A stretch of 17,346 nucleotides of DNA from an uncultured Lachnospiraceae bacterium (GTDB lineage: Bacteria; Bacillota; Clostridia; Lachnospirales; Lachnospiraceae). Both the position numbers and the translations under genes were made by a program. Shown piece after piece: positions 7,200 through 13,249 of the stretch; position 1 is the stretch's first letter; every line of letters starts with the position of its first letter. The DNA is taken from NCBI GenBank assembly GCA_934359535.1, contig CAKRLN010000013.1:1-17346 (forward strand), in the 5' to 3' direction. The notes under the pieces were generated by a model that was given only the letters and a program-made list of their open reading frames with translations, was not told the origin of the DNA and ran no database searches.

Positions 7200-7835
7200 C
7201 TAGAAGCCAAGTGCTTCGTCGACAAGAATAATTTGAAATCTGCCTTTTACCCTGCTGAATCTTGTCGTCAGAATCTGACAGCAGATGCACTGTGGGCTCT
7301 TGCAGTCAAAGCAGCTTCCATTCCTGACACATGGCGTCTCAATTCCAAACCGCTGTGCATTGACTGGTGCTGCCTCATTTCTTGCCCTGCTTAATGCATC
7401 GGCTTCCGTTTTTACAACCTTATTCATGCCAACGATCAGCAGTACATGTTTCGGTCCATACGCATATGCTGCCACACGGTTCGCATTGCCATCAATATTA
7501 ATAAATACACCATCTGCACTCATCGCATTCACACTTCCCAGGAAATAATCGCAGGAAAATGCTTTCAGGGCGATCGCTTCCTTTTCCTCTGGTGTGCTTA
7601 CCTTATCCCTGTCATAAAACTGATACCTTCCATCTGATAATGCCTGATAAAGTCCGCACTCTTTTACAGAAGCTGCGCCACCCATGGAAATCGTACTTCC
7701 CTCCGGAATCAGCTCTAGTGCTTTTTTGACCGCCTCTTCCTTTGTTTCCACATAATAAGCCTCCATGTTTCTGCTCTCCAATGCCTTGACAAGCTGTGCC
7801 CCAAGCACTGCATTTCTCTTTTGTCTTACGTCCAT
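7200..7835 (-). CDS. LUD-domain protein (LutC/YkgG-like, DUF162)
   Basis: This 211-residue cytoplasmic protein has the LUD/DUF162 fold of the lactate-utilisation LutC and LutB families. Visible blocks are IPEGSTISMGGAASVKECGL (43-62), DYFLGSVNAMSADGVFINID (96-115) and AYGPKHVLLIVGMNKVV (125-141). Near the C terminus six cysteines cluster between residues 169 and 186 (C169, C175, C178, C183, C185, C186), a pattern that could bind metal or an Fe-S centre. The gene stands alone: no LutA or LutB lies beside it, so a lactate role should not be assumed. I chose the ATG at 7835; a GTG at 7844 is in frame and also near a purine-rich stretch. An isolated TATAAT lies upstream on the minus strand (7878-7873). 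A terminator follows it. Confidence 0.8.
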   Translation of the reverse strand: MDVRQKRNAVLGAQLVKALESRNMEAYYVETKEEAVKKALELIPEGSTISMGGAASVKECGLYQALSDGRYQFYDRDKVSTPEEKEAIALKAFSCDYFLGSVNAMSADGVFINIDGNANRVAAYAYGPKHVLLIVGMNKVVKTEADALSRARNEAAPVNAQRFGIETPCVRNGSCFDCKSPQCICCQILTTRFSRVKGRFQIILVDEALGF

Positions 7836-7919
7836 AATCCTCACTCTCTTTCCGTTTATCCAAACGATAACTATTATATTTTCTTATGACTATAGATACA
7901 CAATTATGAAATCGTTTCT

Positions 7920-9173
7920 TTAATTTCTATAATAGCGAAGCCCTCTTCCAGATCCCTTTTTACTGATAATCTGCTTTTCAAGTAACTGATTCAACACCCG
8001 GATTGTCTTATCTTTCGTAAATCCCGATGCCTTTTCCAGCTGCAGCCTCGCCATTGGATTTCCTGATTTTAATAAATCTAATAAGATTTTTTCTGCTTCT
8101 GTGTAACTTTCTGCTCCCTGAATGACTGGAAGTGTAATCTGTATGGAATTTTCAAAAAAATGAAACTGTGGTTTTACAACTGACTCCGCATACGCATGAT
8201 TGATACGAAGAATCCCTGTTCCAAATTTTTCAATATATTTCAGCCTAAAAAAAACATTTCCAAGTATCGGATTTCTCAATATGGAAACCTGTCCATTCAA
8301 ATACTCTTCTTCTCCCATTCCTTCCGGCAGGCCTCCTGGTGAAATAATCTCCATTCGATCTGTATACATACAGACCTTAATAGAAGCTTTTACATCCCAT
8401 GTACGATGCACCAGCGCATTTGCAATTGCTTCGCGAAATGCTTTTGCTGGTATTTTGTCAACAATCTCCCGTTTCGTGCCTTCTATCTTTTCATATTGAT
8501 AATAGGTTTGAAACATCTGTACACTTTGCTCCATCATTTGCAAAACTGATACCTTTTCTATGACTTTTCTTTCCATAATTTCATCAATGCTGTTGCCAAA
8601 CCGCACAATGTCCACACCTGGGAAGCCGTTCTGATCTGCAAGAAGCTCTGCTGCAATGTTAAATCCATCTTTATCCGTATACAATTCCAATGTCTTTAGA
8701 ATATCCTGATTCAATTTCCCGATTCCCATAACACGGATCAATTCCTGTTCCAATCTTTGAAAGGTCAACATCTGATTTCTTGCGGGAATCTCTTCATATG
8801 ATTGATCTCTTCCTGCCAAAACAAGCCTGTTATATTCCATTCTCCCAACTTCAATAGTCGCAGAATCATTTCTTTTGTATGCTTTTCCTTTATATAAATA
8901 TGGTTTGTACAATCCCTCTTCTACTGTAAGAACAACGGTTGTATCTTCCCGTATATCCAAAGAATACTCTGGCACTGGCTTAATGCTATCGTTAATCCGG
9001 TTTTCAAGATTCAGACATATTTCCTGTGGATCGGAAAATCCAACTACTTTTCCATCATCTGTAATTCCAAATATGATCTGTCCTCCTTCATAATTAGCAA
9101 ATGCACTTATTGTTTTCATATAGGTGGTGGAATGATCATTTTCTTTATACTCCGGATTTCTATTTTCCCTCAT
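7920..9173 (-). CDS. AlbA_2/Schlafen-domain putative transcriptional regulator with ATPase fold
   Basis: This 417-residue protein is of the family often labelled RecG-like helicase or ATP-binding regulator. The N-terminal AlbA_2 (Schlafen-type) domain starts at NPEYKENDHSTTYMKTISAF and continues with ANYEGGQIIFGI (27-38) and KPYLYKGKAYKRNDSAT (90-106). The middle is a divergent GHKL-type ATPase fold: FREAIANALVHRTW (246-259, with Glu248 and Asn252), DRMEIISPGGLP (272-283) and EKFGTGILRI (315-324). The C terminus (about 355-415) is a winged-helix-like domain. A perfect AGGAGG site precedes the ATG. No helicase motifs are present, so the RecG label would mislead. The promoter at 9218-9246 and paired dyads at 9244-9298 suggest autoregulation. 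Its other targets are unknown. Confidence 0.85.
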   Translation of the reverse strand: MRENRNPEYKENDHSTTYMKTISAFANYEGGQIIFGITDDGKVVGFSDPQEICLNLENRINDSIKPVPEYSLDIREDTTVVLTVEEGLYKPYLYKGKAYKRNDSATIEVGRMEYNRLVLAGRDQSYEEIPARNQMLTFQRLEQELIRVMGIGKLNQDILKTLELYTDKDGFNIAAELLADQNGFPGVDIVRFGNSIDEIMERKVIEKVSVLQMMEQSVQMFQTYYQYEKIEGTKREIVDKIPAKAFREAIANALVHRTWDVKASIKVCMYTDRMEIISPGGLPEGMGEEEYLNGQVSILRNPILGNVFFRLKYIEKFGTGILRINHAYAESVVKPQFHFFENSIQITLPVIQGAESYTEAEKILLDLLKSGNPMARLQLEKASGFTKDKTIRVLNQLLEKQIISKKGSGRGLRYYRN

Positions 9174-9217
9174 ATAATCCTCCTGCCTTTCCCAGTGTAG
9201 TACGTTTCTTTCCTTCC

Positions 9218-9246
9218 ATTATAGAATAGCAGTCCCAAACATGCAA
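9218..9246 (-). promoter_or_regulatory. Promoter of the AlbA_2-domain regulator
   Basis: On the minus strand TTGCAT (9246-9241) and TATAAT (9223-9218) are 17 bp apart, about 45 bp upstream of the ATG at 9173. The -35 overlaps the first dyad repeat by 3 bp, an arrangement that fits repression. Confidence 0.55.
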
Positions 9247-9298
9247 CGATTTTTCTTTTCGTTGTAGATCAAATCAAACGATTCTGTTTTTCGTTGCA
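9244..9298. repeat. Two 23-bp dyad repeats, likely operator pair
   Basis: Copies at 9244-9266 and 9276-9298 match at about 18 of 23 positions and start 32 bp apart, close to three helical turns. Each copy is itself an inverted repeat with arms (C)AACGA and TCGTT(G). The first touches the -35 of the regulator gene. This looks like a tandem operator on one face of the DNA. Confidence 0.55.
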
Positions 9299-9354
9299 TT
9301 CCGTTTGCATCGATTCTATGATATCCAATCCATTCGATTTTATTCCGCCCATAA

Positions 9355-9393
9355 CAATAGAAACCGGAAGAAGGACTTCTCCCTCTTCCGGTT
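9355..9393 (-). terminator. Flagellin gene terminator
   Basis: Read on the minus strand, AACCGGAAGA (9393-9384) pairs perfectly with TCTTCCGGTT (9371-9362), then comes a modestly T-rich tail. It lies 33 nt after the flagellin stop codon. Confidence 0.65.
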
Positions 9394-9425
9394 CCTGTAA
9401 AAATTTCTTATCAATGCATATATAA

Positions 9426-11054
9426 TTACTGAAGTAATGATAATACACCCTGGTTGGACTGGTTTGCCTGTGCAAGCATAGACTGACCTGCCTGTGCAAG
9501 AATGTTGTTCTTGCTGTAGTTTACCATCTCTTCTGCCATATCTGTGTCACGGATTGCTGACTCAGCGGATGTGGTGTTCTCAGAAATGTTATCCAGATTG
9601 CTGATTGTATGCTCCAGACGATTCTGAACAGCACCTAATTTACTTCTCTCTGCTGAAACTCTCTTAATTGCATCATCGATTGTTGTAGTAGCTTTCTGTG
9701 CTCCACTCTGAGTGCTTAAATCTACTTTTCCGGCACCAACACCTAAAGATTCTGCGCTCATATTATTAATTCCAAAGTTCATTGTCTGGCCTTCATTTGC
9801 ACCAATCTGAAGTGTAATTCCACCATTTGCTGCTGTCTTTGTAGATGCTGCATCAATACCAAGAGCCTTGGTCGCATCATTCGATAAGAAAGACAAGCTT
9901 CCGCTTGGACTGCTAAATACAAGACGGCCTTCACTTGTAGCTTCAACTGTTACATCCTCAATATATCCTTCATCACCTTTTGCTTTATTGGTATTTGCTG
10001 TTGCAATCGCAGTATTAATGTCAGTCTGCAGTTTAGTCGCAACGTCGGATAAATCCTCTGTATTTGCTGTGATAGCCTGAGCTGTTGATGCAGTGATAAC
10101 AGTTCCTCCAATATCAAAGGAAAACTTTGTGCCCGCTGTAATGGAATCTCCATTATACTTTGTTGTACCAGTTGTCTTAACACCAGCTGTAGCCGTTGTA
10201 CCATTTGTCATTTTTCCAACATAACCCGTATTATTTCCGCTGGTTATGCTCGCATCTGTCCCTGTTGAACCAGATTTAATTGTAAATGCACCTGTTCCAG
10301 CTGATGTTACCGACACAGAGCTTACATTGTAACCAGATTTTGAAATTGCATCATTAATCGCATTTTCCATGATTTCTGCTGCTTTTTTTGCATCATCTGT
10401 TGAAAAGTCTGTTCCAGCTGTTCCAGTCCATTTCTTCTTTAATGCAGCCTGATCGTCTGTTGATAATTTTGACCACTCAACCTTAACATCAACACCATCA
10501 ATGTTCATGGTTTCATCTGCCAATGTAAATGTAGACATATCTGCTGCTGTCGTAGTCACAGATGCTGCTGCTGTTTTTGCTACTACAGCACTTGTTGTTG
10601 TGTTTCCTGTTGTAGATACTCCTTTTGGTCCTGCCTGGCTTCCATCCAGTAACTTCATGGTGTTAAACTCTGTTGTATCGGAAATTCTTGTCAGCTCTTC
10701 CTGTAACTGTGAGATCTCGTTCTGTACAGATTCACGGTCATCATCTGTCTCCGTACCATTGGATGCCTGAACAGACAACTCTCTCATTCTCTGAAGAATA
10801 GACTGGGATTCATTTAAAGCACCTTCAGCAGTCTGAATCATGGAAATACCATCCTGCGCATTATCGGATGCTTTATTTAAACCACGGATCTGGCTTCTCA
10901 TTTTCTCAGAAATAGAAAGTCCTGCTGCATCATCTGCTGCACGGTTGATTTTATATCCGGAAGATAATTTCTCTGTTGATTTTGCCTGTGCTCCTGTTGT
11001 TACATTTAACATTCTGTTGGCATTCATTGCCTGTAAATTGTGTTGTACTACCAT
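9426..11054 (-). CDS. Flagellin
   Basis: This 542-residue flagellin forms the filament outside the cell. The N-terminal D0/D1 domain (1-about 140) is classic: MVVQHNLQAMNANRMLNV, LSSGYKINRAADDAAGLSIS, and the segment LQRMRELSVQASNG (87-100), which contains the D1 helix recognised by TLR5 in other flagellins. Residues about 145-420 are a Thr/Ala/Ser-rich variable domain exposed on the filament. The C-terminal D1/D0 domain (about 425-542) starts near MNFGINNMSAESLGV and ends in ILAQAGQSMLAQANQ and a typical LLQ terminus. There are no cysteines. GGAGG precedes the ATG by 7 nt within CATGGAGGTA. It follows csrA by 94 nt. I see no convincing sigma-28 promoter in that gap, so expression may depend on readthrough from upstream of csrA (inference). 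Confidence 0.95.
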   Translation of the reverse strand: MVVQHNLQAMNANRMLNVTTGAQAKSTEKLSSGYKINRAADDAAGLSISEKMRSQIRGLNKASDNAQDGISMIQTAEGALNESQSILQRMRELSVQASNGTETDDDRESVQNEISQLQEELTRISDTTEFNTMKLLDGSQAGPKGVSTTGNTTTSAVVAKTAAASVTTTAADMSTFTLADETMNIDGVDVKVEWSKLSTDDQAALKKKWTGTAGTDFSTDDAKKAAEIMENAINDAISKSGYNVSSVSVTSAGTGAFTIKSGSTGTDASITSGNNTGYVGKMTNGTTATAGVKTTGTTKYNGDSITAGTKFSFDIGGTVITASTAQAITANTEDLSDVATKLQTDINTAIATANTNKAKGDEGYIEDVTVEATSEGRLVFSSPSGSLSFLSNDATKALGIDAASTKTAANGGITLQIGANEGQTMNFGINNMSAESLGVGAGKVDLSTQSGAQKATTTIDDAIKRVSAERSKLGAVQNRLEHTISNLDNISENTTSAESAIRDTDMAEEMVNYSKNNILAQAGQSMLAQANQSNQGVLSLLQ

Positions 11055-11059
11055 TTGTA

Positions 11060-11087
11060 TACCTCCATGTTTTTACGTCACAAGTCC
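11060..11087 (-). promoter_or_regulatory. Flagellin leader with two GGA motifs, candidate CsrA target
   Basis: On the minus strand the leader has AATGGACTT (GGA at 11087-11085) and CATGGAGGTA (11069-11060), the second being the Shine-Dalgarno. In Bacillus subtilis hag, CsrA binds two GGA sites, one over the Shine-Dalgarno. The same CATGGAGGTA occurs before csrA. Binding itself is inference. Confidence 0.45.
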
Positions 11088-11121
11088 ATTTGCAACGTGT
11101 TCGTATTAATGATTTATAATA

Positions 11122-11147
11122 AAGCGGATGCCTAGGTTCATCTGCTT
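11122..11147 (-). terminator. Possible weak terminator between csrA and flagellin
   Basis: A stem with one mismatch or wobble (11146-11139 with 11130-11123, 8-nt loop) follows the csrA stop codon directly and leads into TTTATTATAAA on the minus strand. It may lower or process readthrough. The pairing is better on the plus strand. Confidence 0.3.
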
Positions 11148-11148
11148 A

Positions 11149-11457
11149 TTACCTGCTTTCCGGACGCATTGGGCGTCCTGCCCTGTAAACTGTTTTCCGT
11201 AACGGTTTTGTTTCTTCACATTTTTCCTTTTTCTTATATTTTTCCGGATGCTCCTCCTCGGCATAATACTTTGGCATTTTTGCGATCAGGTCCGGATCGC
11301 CAAGCCGCTTCTCAAGCGCCTTGCTTCTTGCAATCGAGACCTCCTTCGGGGCATCAATCATAATTCTGTGATGCTTCCCGGAGCCTCCGAGAAATACAAT
11401 CTTCACATCGTCCCCGATCATAATGTATTCTTCATTTTCTACCGAAAGTCTTAACAT
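11149..11457 (-). CDS. csrA: Divergent CsrA-family RNA-binding regulator with C-terminal extension
   Basis: This 102-residue protein's first 55 residues align with CsrA: MLRLS at the start, YIMIGDDVKI (11-20), LGGSGKHHRI (23-32) and APKEVSIARS (36-45). CsrA dimers bind GGA motifs in mRNA leaders and block translation; in Gram-positive bacteria flagellin is the main target. Here the paired arginines of the first strand (E. coli Arg6/Arg7) are Val6/Glu7, while Leu4 and the second RNA-contact arginine (Arg44) remain. About 40 extra residues, highly charged (EEEHPEKYKKKEKCEETKP), extend beyond the usual 55-75 aa. GGAGG lies 7 nt before the ATG; a longer open frame upstream has no supporting start. 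It sits directly upstream of flagellin. No fliW is present in the window. Confidence 0.8.
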   Translation of the reverse strand: MLRLSVENEEYIMIGDDVKIVFLGGSGKHHRIMIDAPKEVSIARSKALEKRLGDPDLIAKMPKYYAEEEHPEKYKKKEKCEETKPLRKTVYRAGRPMRPESR

Positions 11458-11462
11458 CGCTC

Positions 11463-11505
11463 TACCTCCATGCACTGACTGCCAGAAATTGGCAGCCCGG
11501 CTTCC
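11463..11505 (-). promoter_or_regulatory. csrA leader: hairpin and GGA motifs
   Basis: On the minus strand CAAGGAAG (GGA 11505-11503) is followed by a hairpin CTGCCA/TGGCAG (11495-11479) and then CATGGAGGTA (11472-11463), which serves as Shine-Dalgarno. The 10-mer is identical to that before flagellin. The layout suggests CsrA autoregulation (inference). Confidence 0.4.
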
Positions 11506-11518
11506 TTGCTTTTGTGAA

Positions 11519-11543
11519 GTAACAAAGTATATAATTCTGTTAC
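11519..11543. repeat. Left candidate recombination site (inverted relative to the right one)
   Basis: The site is GTAACAAAG-TATATAA-TTCTGTTAC on plus: two 9-bp arms around a 7-bp core, ending 61 bp upstream of the csrA ATG. It matches the reverse complement of 12735-12759 at 23 of 25 positions, with an identical core. Confidence 0.65.
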
Positions 11544-11675
11544 TTTTTATACGGACAGTATTCTCTGTAGCACAGCAGAAAACATAATGAATTACCGATG
11601 AATTATTTTTGTTAAAGTGACACTTTCTGAATGTGTGCTTTACAATGGGGTGAAAATTAGAAAAAATAAATAGAA

Positions 11676-11888
11676 TCGCCCTAAAAAGAAGCAATCCACA
11701 AAGAAACTCTTAAAAATATGGGCGAATTGATTGTGTAATATGAAAAATAGCCCTAATTTTAAAGAATTTTAGGGCGAATAAAGAAAAAAGACAACATATC
11801 GCCCAGATAGAGTATTATAAGCGCGATAGCTGCATGAATTTTAATAAAAATCGGGTTATTTTTAAACAGAACTTTAAAATTAGCCCTT
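11676..11888. repeat. Cluster of six GGGC(G/T)A-type motifs in AT-rich non-coding DNA
   Basis: This fills most of the non-coding stretch 11544-11900. Cores lie at 11678-11681 (-), 11720-11723 (+), 11750-11753 (-), 11772-11775 (+), 11801-11804 (-) and 11883-11886 (-), with a rough consensus AGGGCGAW. Neighbouring copies are often inverted, so several alternative hairpins could form (for example 11750 with 11775). They are conspicuous because the surrounding DNA is very AT-rich. The role is unknown; protein-binding sites or RNA structure are possible. Nothing else coding is seen in this stretch. Confidence 0.45.
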
Positions 11889-11900
11889 ATAGCATTTTAC

Positions 11901-12040
11901 ATGGTCGGATACAGACCTGAACCACTCAAATTCCAAAAAACCTGCCGCTGCATCACGGAGAACACCGGCTTGTCTATCCTATGGATACGAATGGGAATCT
12001 GATGATATATTCCTGCAAATTTCATTATGAAAATGCATAG
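11901..12040 (+). pseudogene. Short frameshifted relic reading frame
   Basis: From ATG 11901 the frame reads MVGYRPEPLKFQK. After the A6 run at 11935-11940 the protein-like sequence continues one frame over as NLPLHHGEHRLVYPMDTNGN and ends at TAG 12038-12040. Joined, this would be about 47 residues. I do not recognise it and there is no good ribosome binding site. It may be a decayed fragment or chance. Confidence 0.25.
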
Positions 12041-12049
12041 CCTTTCTAT

Positions 12050-12649
12050 CTATAAAATAATATCCCGGAACACCTCGTCCCTGTCATCCTGTTCAATTCC
12101 AAGATAACGGATCGTAATTTTATAAGAAGAATGATTGTAAATATTTGTGAGAAGTGCAGGTGAATAGCCCTGCTTCCATGCCTGATAGCCGAAGGTTTTC
12201 CGAAGGGAATGGCTGCTGACCGGCTGGTCGATCTGGCATTCCTCTGCTGCCTTTTTGATAATACGGAATGCCTGTATCCGTGAAATGGGCGCAGTCTTTG
12301 ACTTCTGTCCAAGGAAAATATACTGTTCTTCCATCACTTCCTTGGAACCGGTATTCTCTAACCGTTCCATGTAATACGGCGCAAGAGCCGCCCGGATATT
12401 ACGGTTTAGGAAAATGCGTGTCTGCTTTCCAGTCTTCTTTTCGCGGATATTCAGATGTGAACGATACTTACATGTGTGAAAATCATAAACATCCTTCCAT
12501 TTCAGCTTCAAAATATCCGAAATCCGGAGTGCAGTATTTAATCCAAGAATAATCAGTGCATGATTCCTGCGATTCGGGTTCACTTCTTTATAATATGCTT
12601 TCAATTTCTGTAAATCTGCCGTATCCCGGATCGGTTGTGCTGTGTTCAT
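12050..12649 (-). CDS. Short tyrosine recombinase (FimB/FimE-sized), candidate invertase
   Basis: This 199-residue tyrosine recombinase consists only of the catalytic domain, the size of FimB (200 aa) and FimE (198 aa). All active-site residues are visible: Arg42 (TALRISD), Lys72 (KKTGK), His147 and Arg150 (SHSLRKTF), His173 (YNHSS) and nucleophile Tyr182 (RYLGI). There is no N-terminal arm- or core-binding domain and no phage or conjugative gene nearby. That points to a local inversion system rather than an integrated element. I chose the ATG at 12649 with GGAAGGGG about 8 nt upstream; a TTG at 12670 is in frame. It lies inside the segment bounded by 11519-11543 and 12735-12759, which I propose as its substrates. 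Similar proteins are common in Lachnospiraceae, mostly of unproven function. Confidence 0.9.
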   Translation of the reverse strand: MNTAQPIRDTADLQKLKAYYKEVNPNRRNHALIILGLNTALRISDILKLKWKDVYDFHTCKYRSHLNIREKKTGKQTRIFLNRNIRAALAPYYMERLENTGSKEVMEEQYIFLGQKSKTAPISRIQAFRIIKKAAEECQIDQPVSSHSLRKTFGYQAWKQGYSPALLTNIYNHSSYKITIRYLGIEQDDRDEVFRDIIL

Positions 12650-12688
12650 CTCTTTTTCCCCTTCCAGCAAAAATTTTAAAAAAGGTGT

Positions 12689-12714
12689 TAAGTATTTTTC
12701 TATTCATCCGATAT
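12689..12714 (+). promoter_or_regulatory. Sigma-28 (FliA/SigD)-like promoter pointing away from csrA-flagellin
   Basis: TAAG (12689-12692), 14 bp, then TCCGATAT (12707-12714) closely fits the flagellar sigma consensus TAAA-N15-GCCGATAT. It lies 20 bp inside the right inverted site and reads rightwards. Inversion would aim it at csrA and flagellin. Confidence 0.6.
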
Positions 12715-12734
12715 AAATTGTGTAGACAAAGAAT

Positions 12735-12759
12735 GTAACAGAATTATATATTCTGTTAC
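12735..12759. repeat. Right candidate recombination site
   Basis: The site is GTAACAGAA-TTATATA-TTCTGTTAC on plus: perfect 9-bp inverted arms around a 7-bp core that is the reverse complement of the left-site core. A T6 run follows at 12760-12765, outside the segment. As RNA on the plus strand the site plus T run would also act as an intrinsic terminator just after the sigma-28 start. Confidence 0.65.
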
Positions 12760-12822
12760 TTTTTTATTGCCTGAATTTATAAATGCTACATATCGTTACT
12801 TTTTTCGACATATATGCAACAT

Positions 12823-12865
12823 CATATTAATATGTTCATTTCAAATATGCTACGTTACGTAGCAT
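12823..12865. repeat. Two perfect palindromes upstream of a small gene
   Basis: CATATTAATATG (12823-12834) and a 19-bp inverted repeat with 9-bp arms ATGCTACGT/ACGTAGCAT (12847-12865) lie before the 38-residue gene. The second is followed by CTTATTTTT, so it might be an attenuator hairpin (ATGCTAC, loop GTTAC) or an operator. A related ATGCTAC...GTTAC occurs at 12783-12799. Confidence 0.45.
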
Positions 12866-12909
12866 CTTATTTTTGTTTCCAATTATTTAGGAATGCACGG
12901 GAAAAATCA

Positions 12910-13026
12910 ATGATAAATACCACACTTGAAAAAGAAATGCTTTATTACTTTGGGCAGCTTTCTGCCGAAGACAAAAGAGAAATGATCGAATTTACAAAGA
13001 TCAAAGCGCGTAAGCATAAAAAATAA
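12910..13026 (+). CDS. Small 38-residue protein, unknown function
   Basis: From ATG 12910 the protein is charged and helical: MINTTLEKEMLYYFGQLSAE, then DKREMIEFTKIKARKHKK. It resembles the short C-terminal tail seen after some helix-turn-helix regulators, but it has no DNA-binding helix of its own, so no function is assigned. The frame is open further upstream (to 12814), but that part runs through palindromic DNA and has no ribosome binding site. The chosen start has only a modest GGGA 7 nt upstream. A terminator hairpin follows the stop by 3 nt, which supports a real gene. In the current orientation the sigma-28-like promoter points towards it. Confidence 0.45.
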   Translation: MINTTLEKEMLYYFGQLSAEDKREMIEFTKIKARKHKK

Positions 13027-13029
13027 AAC

Positions 13030-13057
13030 CCAGACCTTGGGGGGTGGTCTGGATTTT
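13030..13057 (+). terminator. Intrinsic terminator after the 38-residue gene
   Basis: CCAGACC (13030-13036) pairs with GGTCTGG (13046-13052) around a G-rich 9-nt loop, followed by ATTTT. Confidence 0.6.
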
Positions 13058-13097
13058 ATAAAGGAGTTATGAAAAAGATTATGAAAAAAAATTATTG

Positions 13098-13126
13098 TTT
13101 TATGTCCTTTCGACATGTTCTATAAT
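13098..13126 (+). promoter_or_regulatory. Candidate promoter for the 59-residue gene
   Basis: A perfect TATAAT lies at 13121-13126. The -35 is poor (TTTTAT at 17 bp spacing, or TTGTTT at 20 bp). It would give a leader of about 115 nt for the gene at 13250. Confidence 0.35.
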
Positions 13127-13249
13127 AAAGAGGAAATGTGAAAAAACCGTGTTTGAAAAATTAACAATATATGAAAAAATATGGAAATATCTGTTCACAA
13201 ATAACTGAATACTTATGTTCATACATAAAAGAAAGGAGCCCATACAATC

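Larger units (their letters stand above)
11519..12759. mobile_element. Candidate invertible DNA segment carrying its own recombinase
   Basis: The 1.24-kb segment is bounded by two 9-7-9 sites with the same asymmetric core in opposite orientation. It contains a FimB-sized tyrosine recombinase, a cluster of GGGC motifs, a relic reading frame, and a sigma-28-like promoter just inside the right end. Inversion would bring that promoter to about 100 nt upstream of csrA and flagellin. In the orientation given it points away, so the switch would be OFF. Inversion itself is inferred, not observed. Confidence 0.6.

Noticed and set aside
7114..7290. An N-terminal extension of the sensor binding protein to 7290
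   Set aside because: It overlaps the LUD gene end and the terminator, and the basic-hydrophobic anchor begins at 7113.
7920..9173. Calling this gene RecG helicase
   Set aside because: There are no helicase motifs; only the AlbA_2 and ATPase-fold blocks are present.
11055..11148. A sigma-28 promoter directly before flagellin
   Set aside because: The best match, TAAG followed by ATCCGCTT, lacks the CCGATA core and overlaps a hairpin, so I could not support it.
11519..11550. Left palindrome plus T5 as a plus-strand terminator
   Set aside because: No plus-strand gene lies to its left for thousands of bases, so it would have nothing to terminate.
11458..11694. A longer csrA reading frame extending upstream to 11694
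   Set aside because: The CsrA fold starts exactly at MLRLS (11457) with a good ribosome site; the upstream part runs through the recombination site and resembles no protein.
11054..12735. A prophage or integrative element marked by the recombinase
   Set aside because: No excisionase, replication, relaxase or phage structural genes and no tRNA attachment site are present; the recombinase is too short for a typical integrase.
11519..12759. The two 25-bp palindromes as ordinary operators of a shared regulator
   Set aside because: Both do lie about 60-90 bp upstream of a start codon (csrA and recombinase), so this remains possible. The cores match only in inverted alignment, and a FimB-like recombinase plus a promoter near one end fit inversion better.
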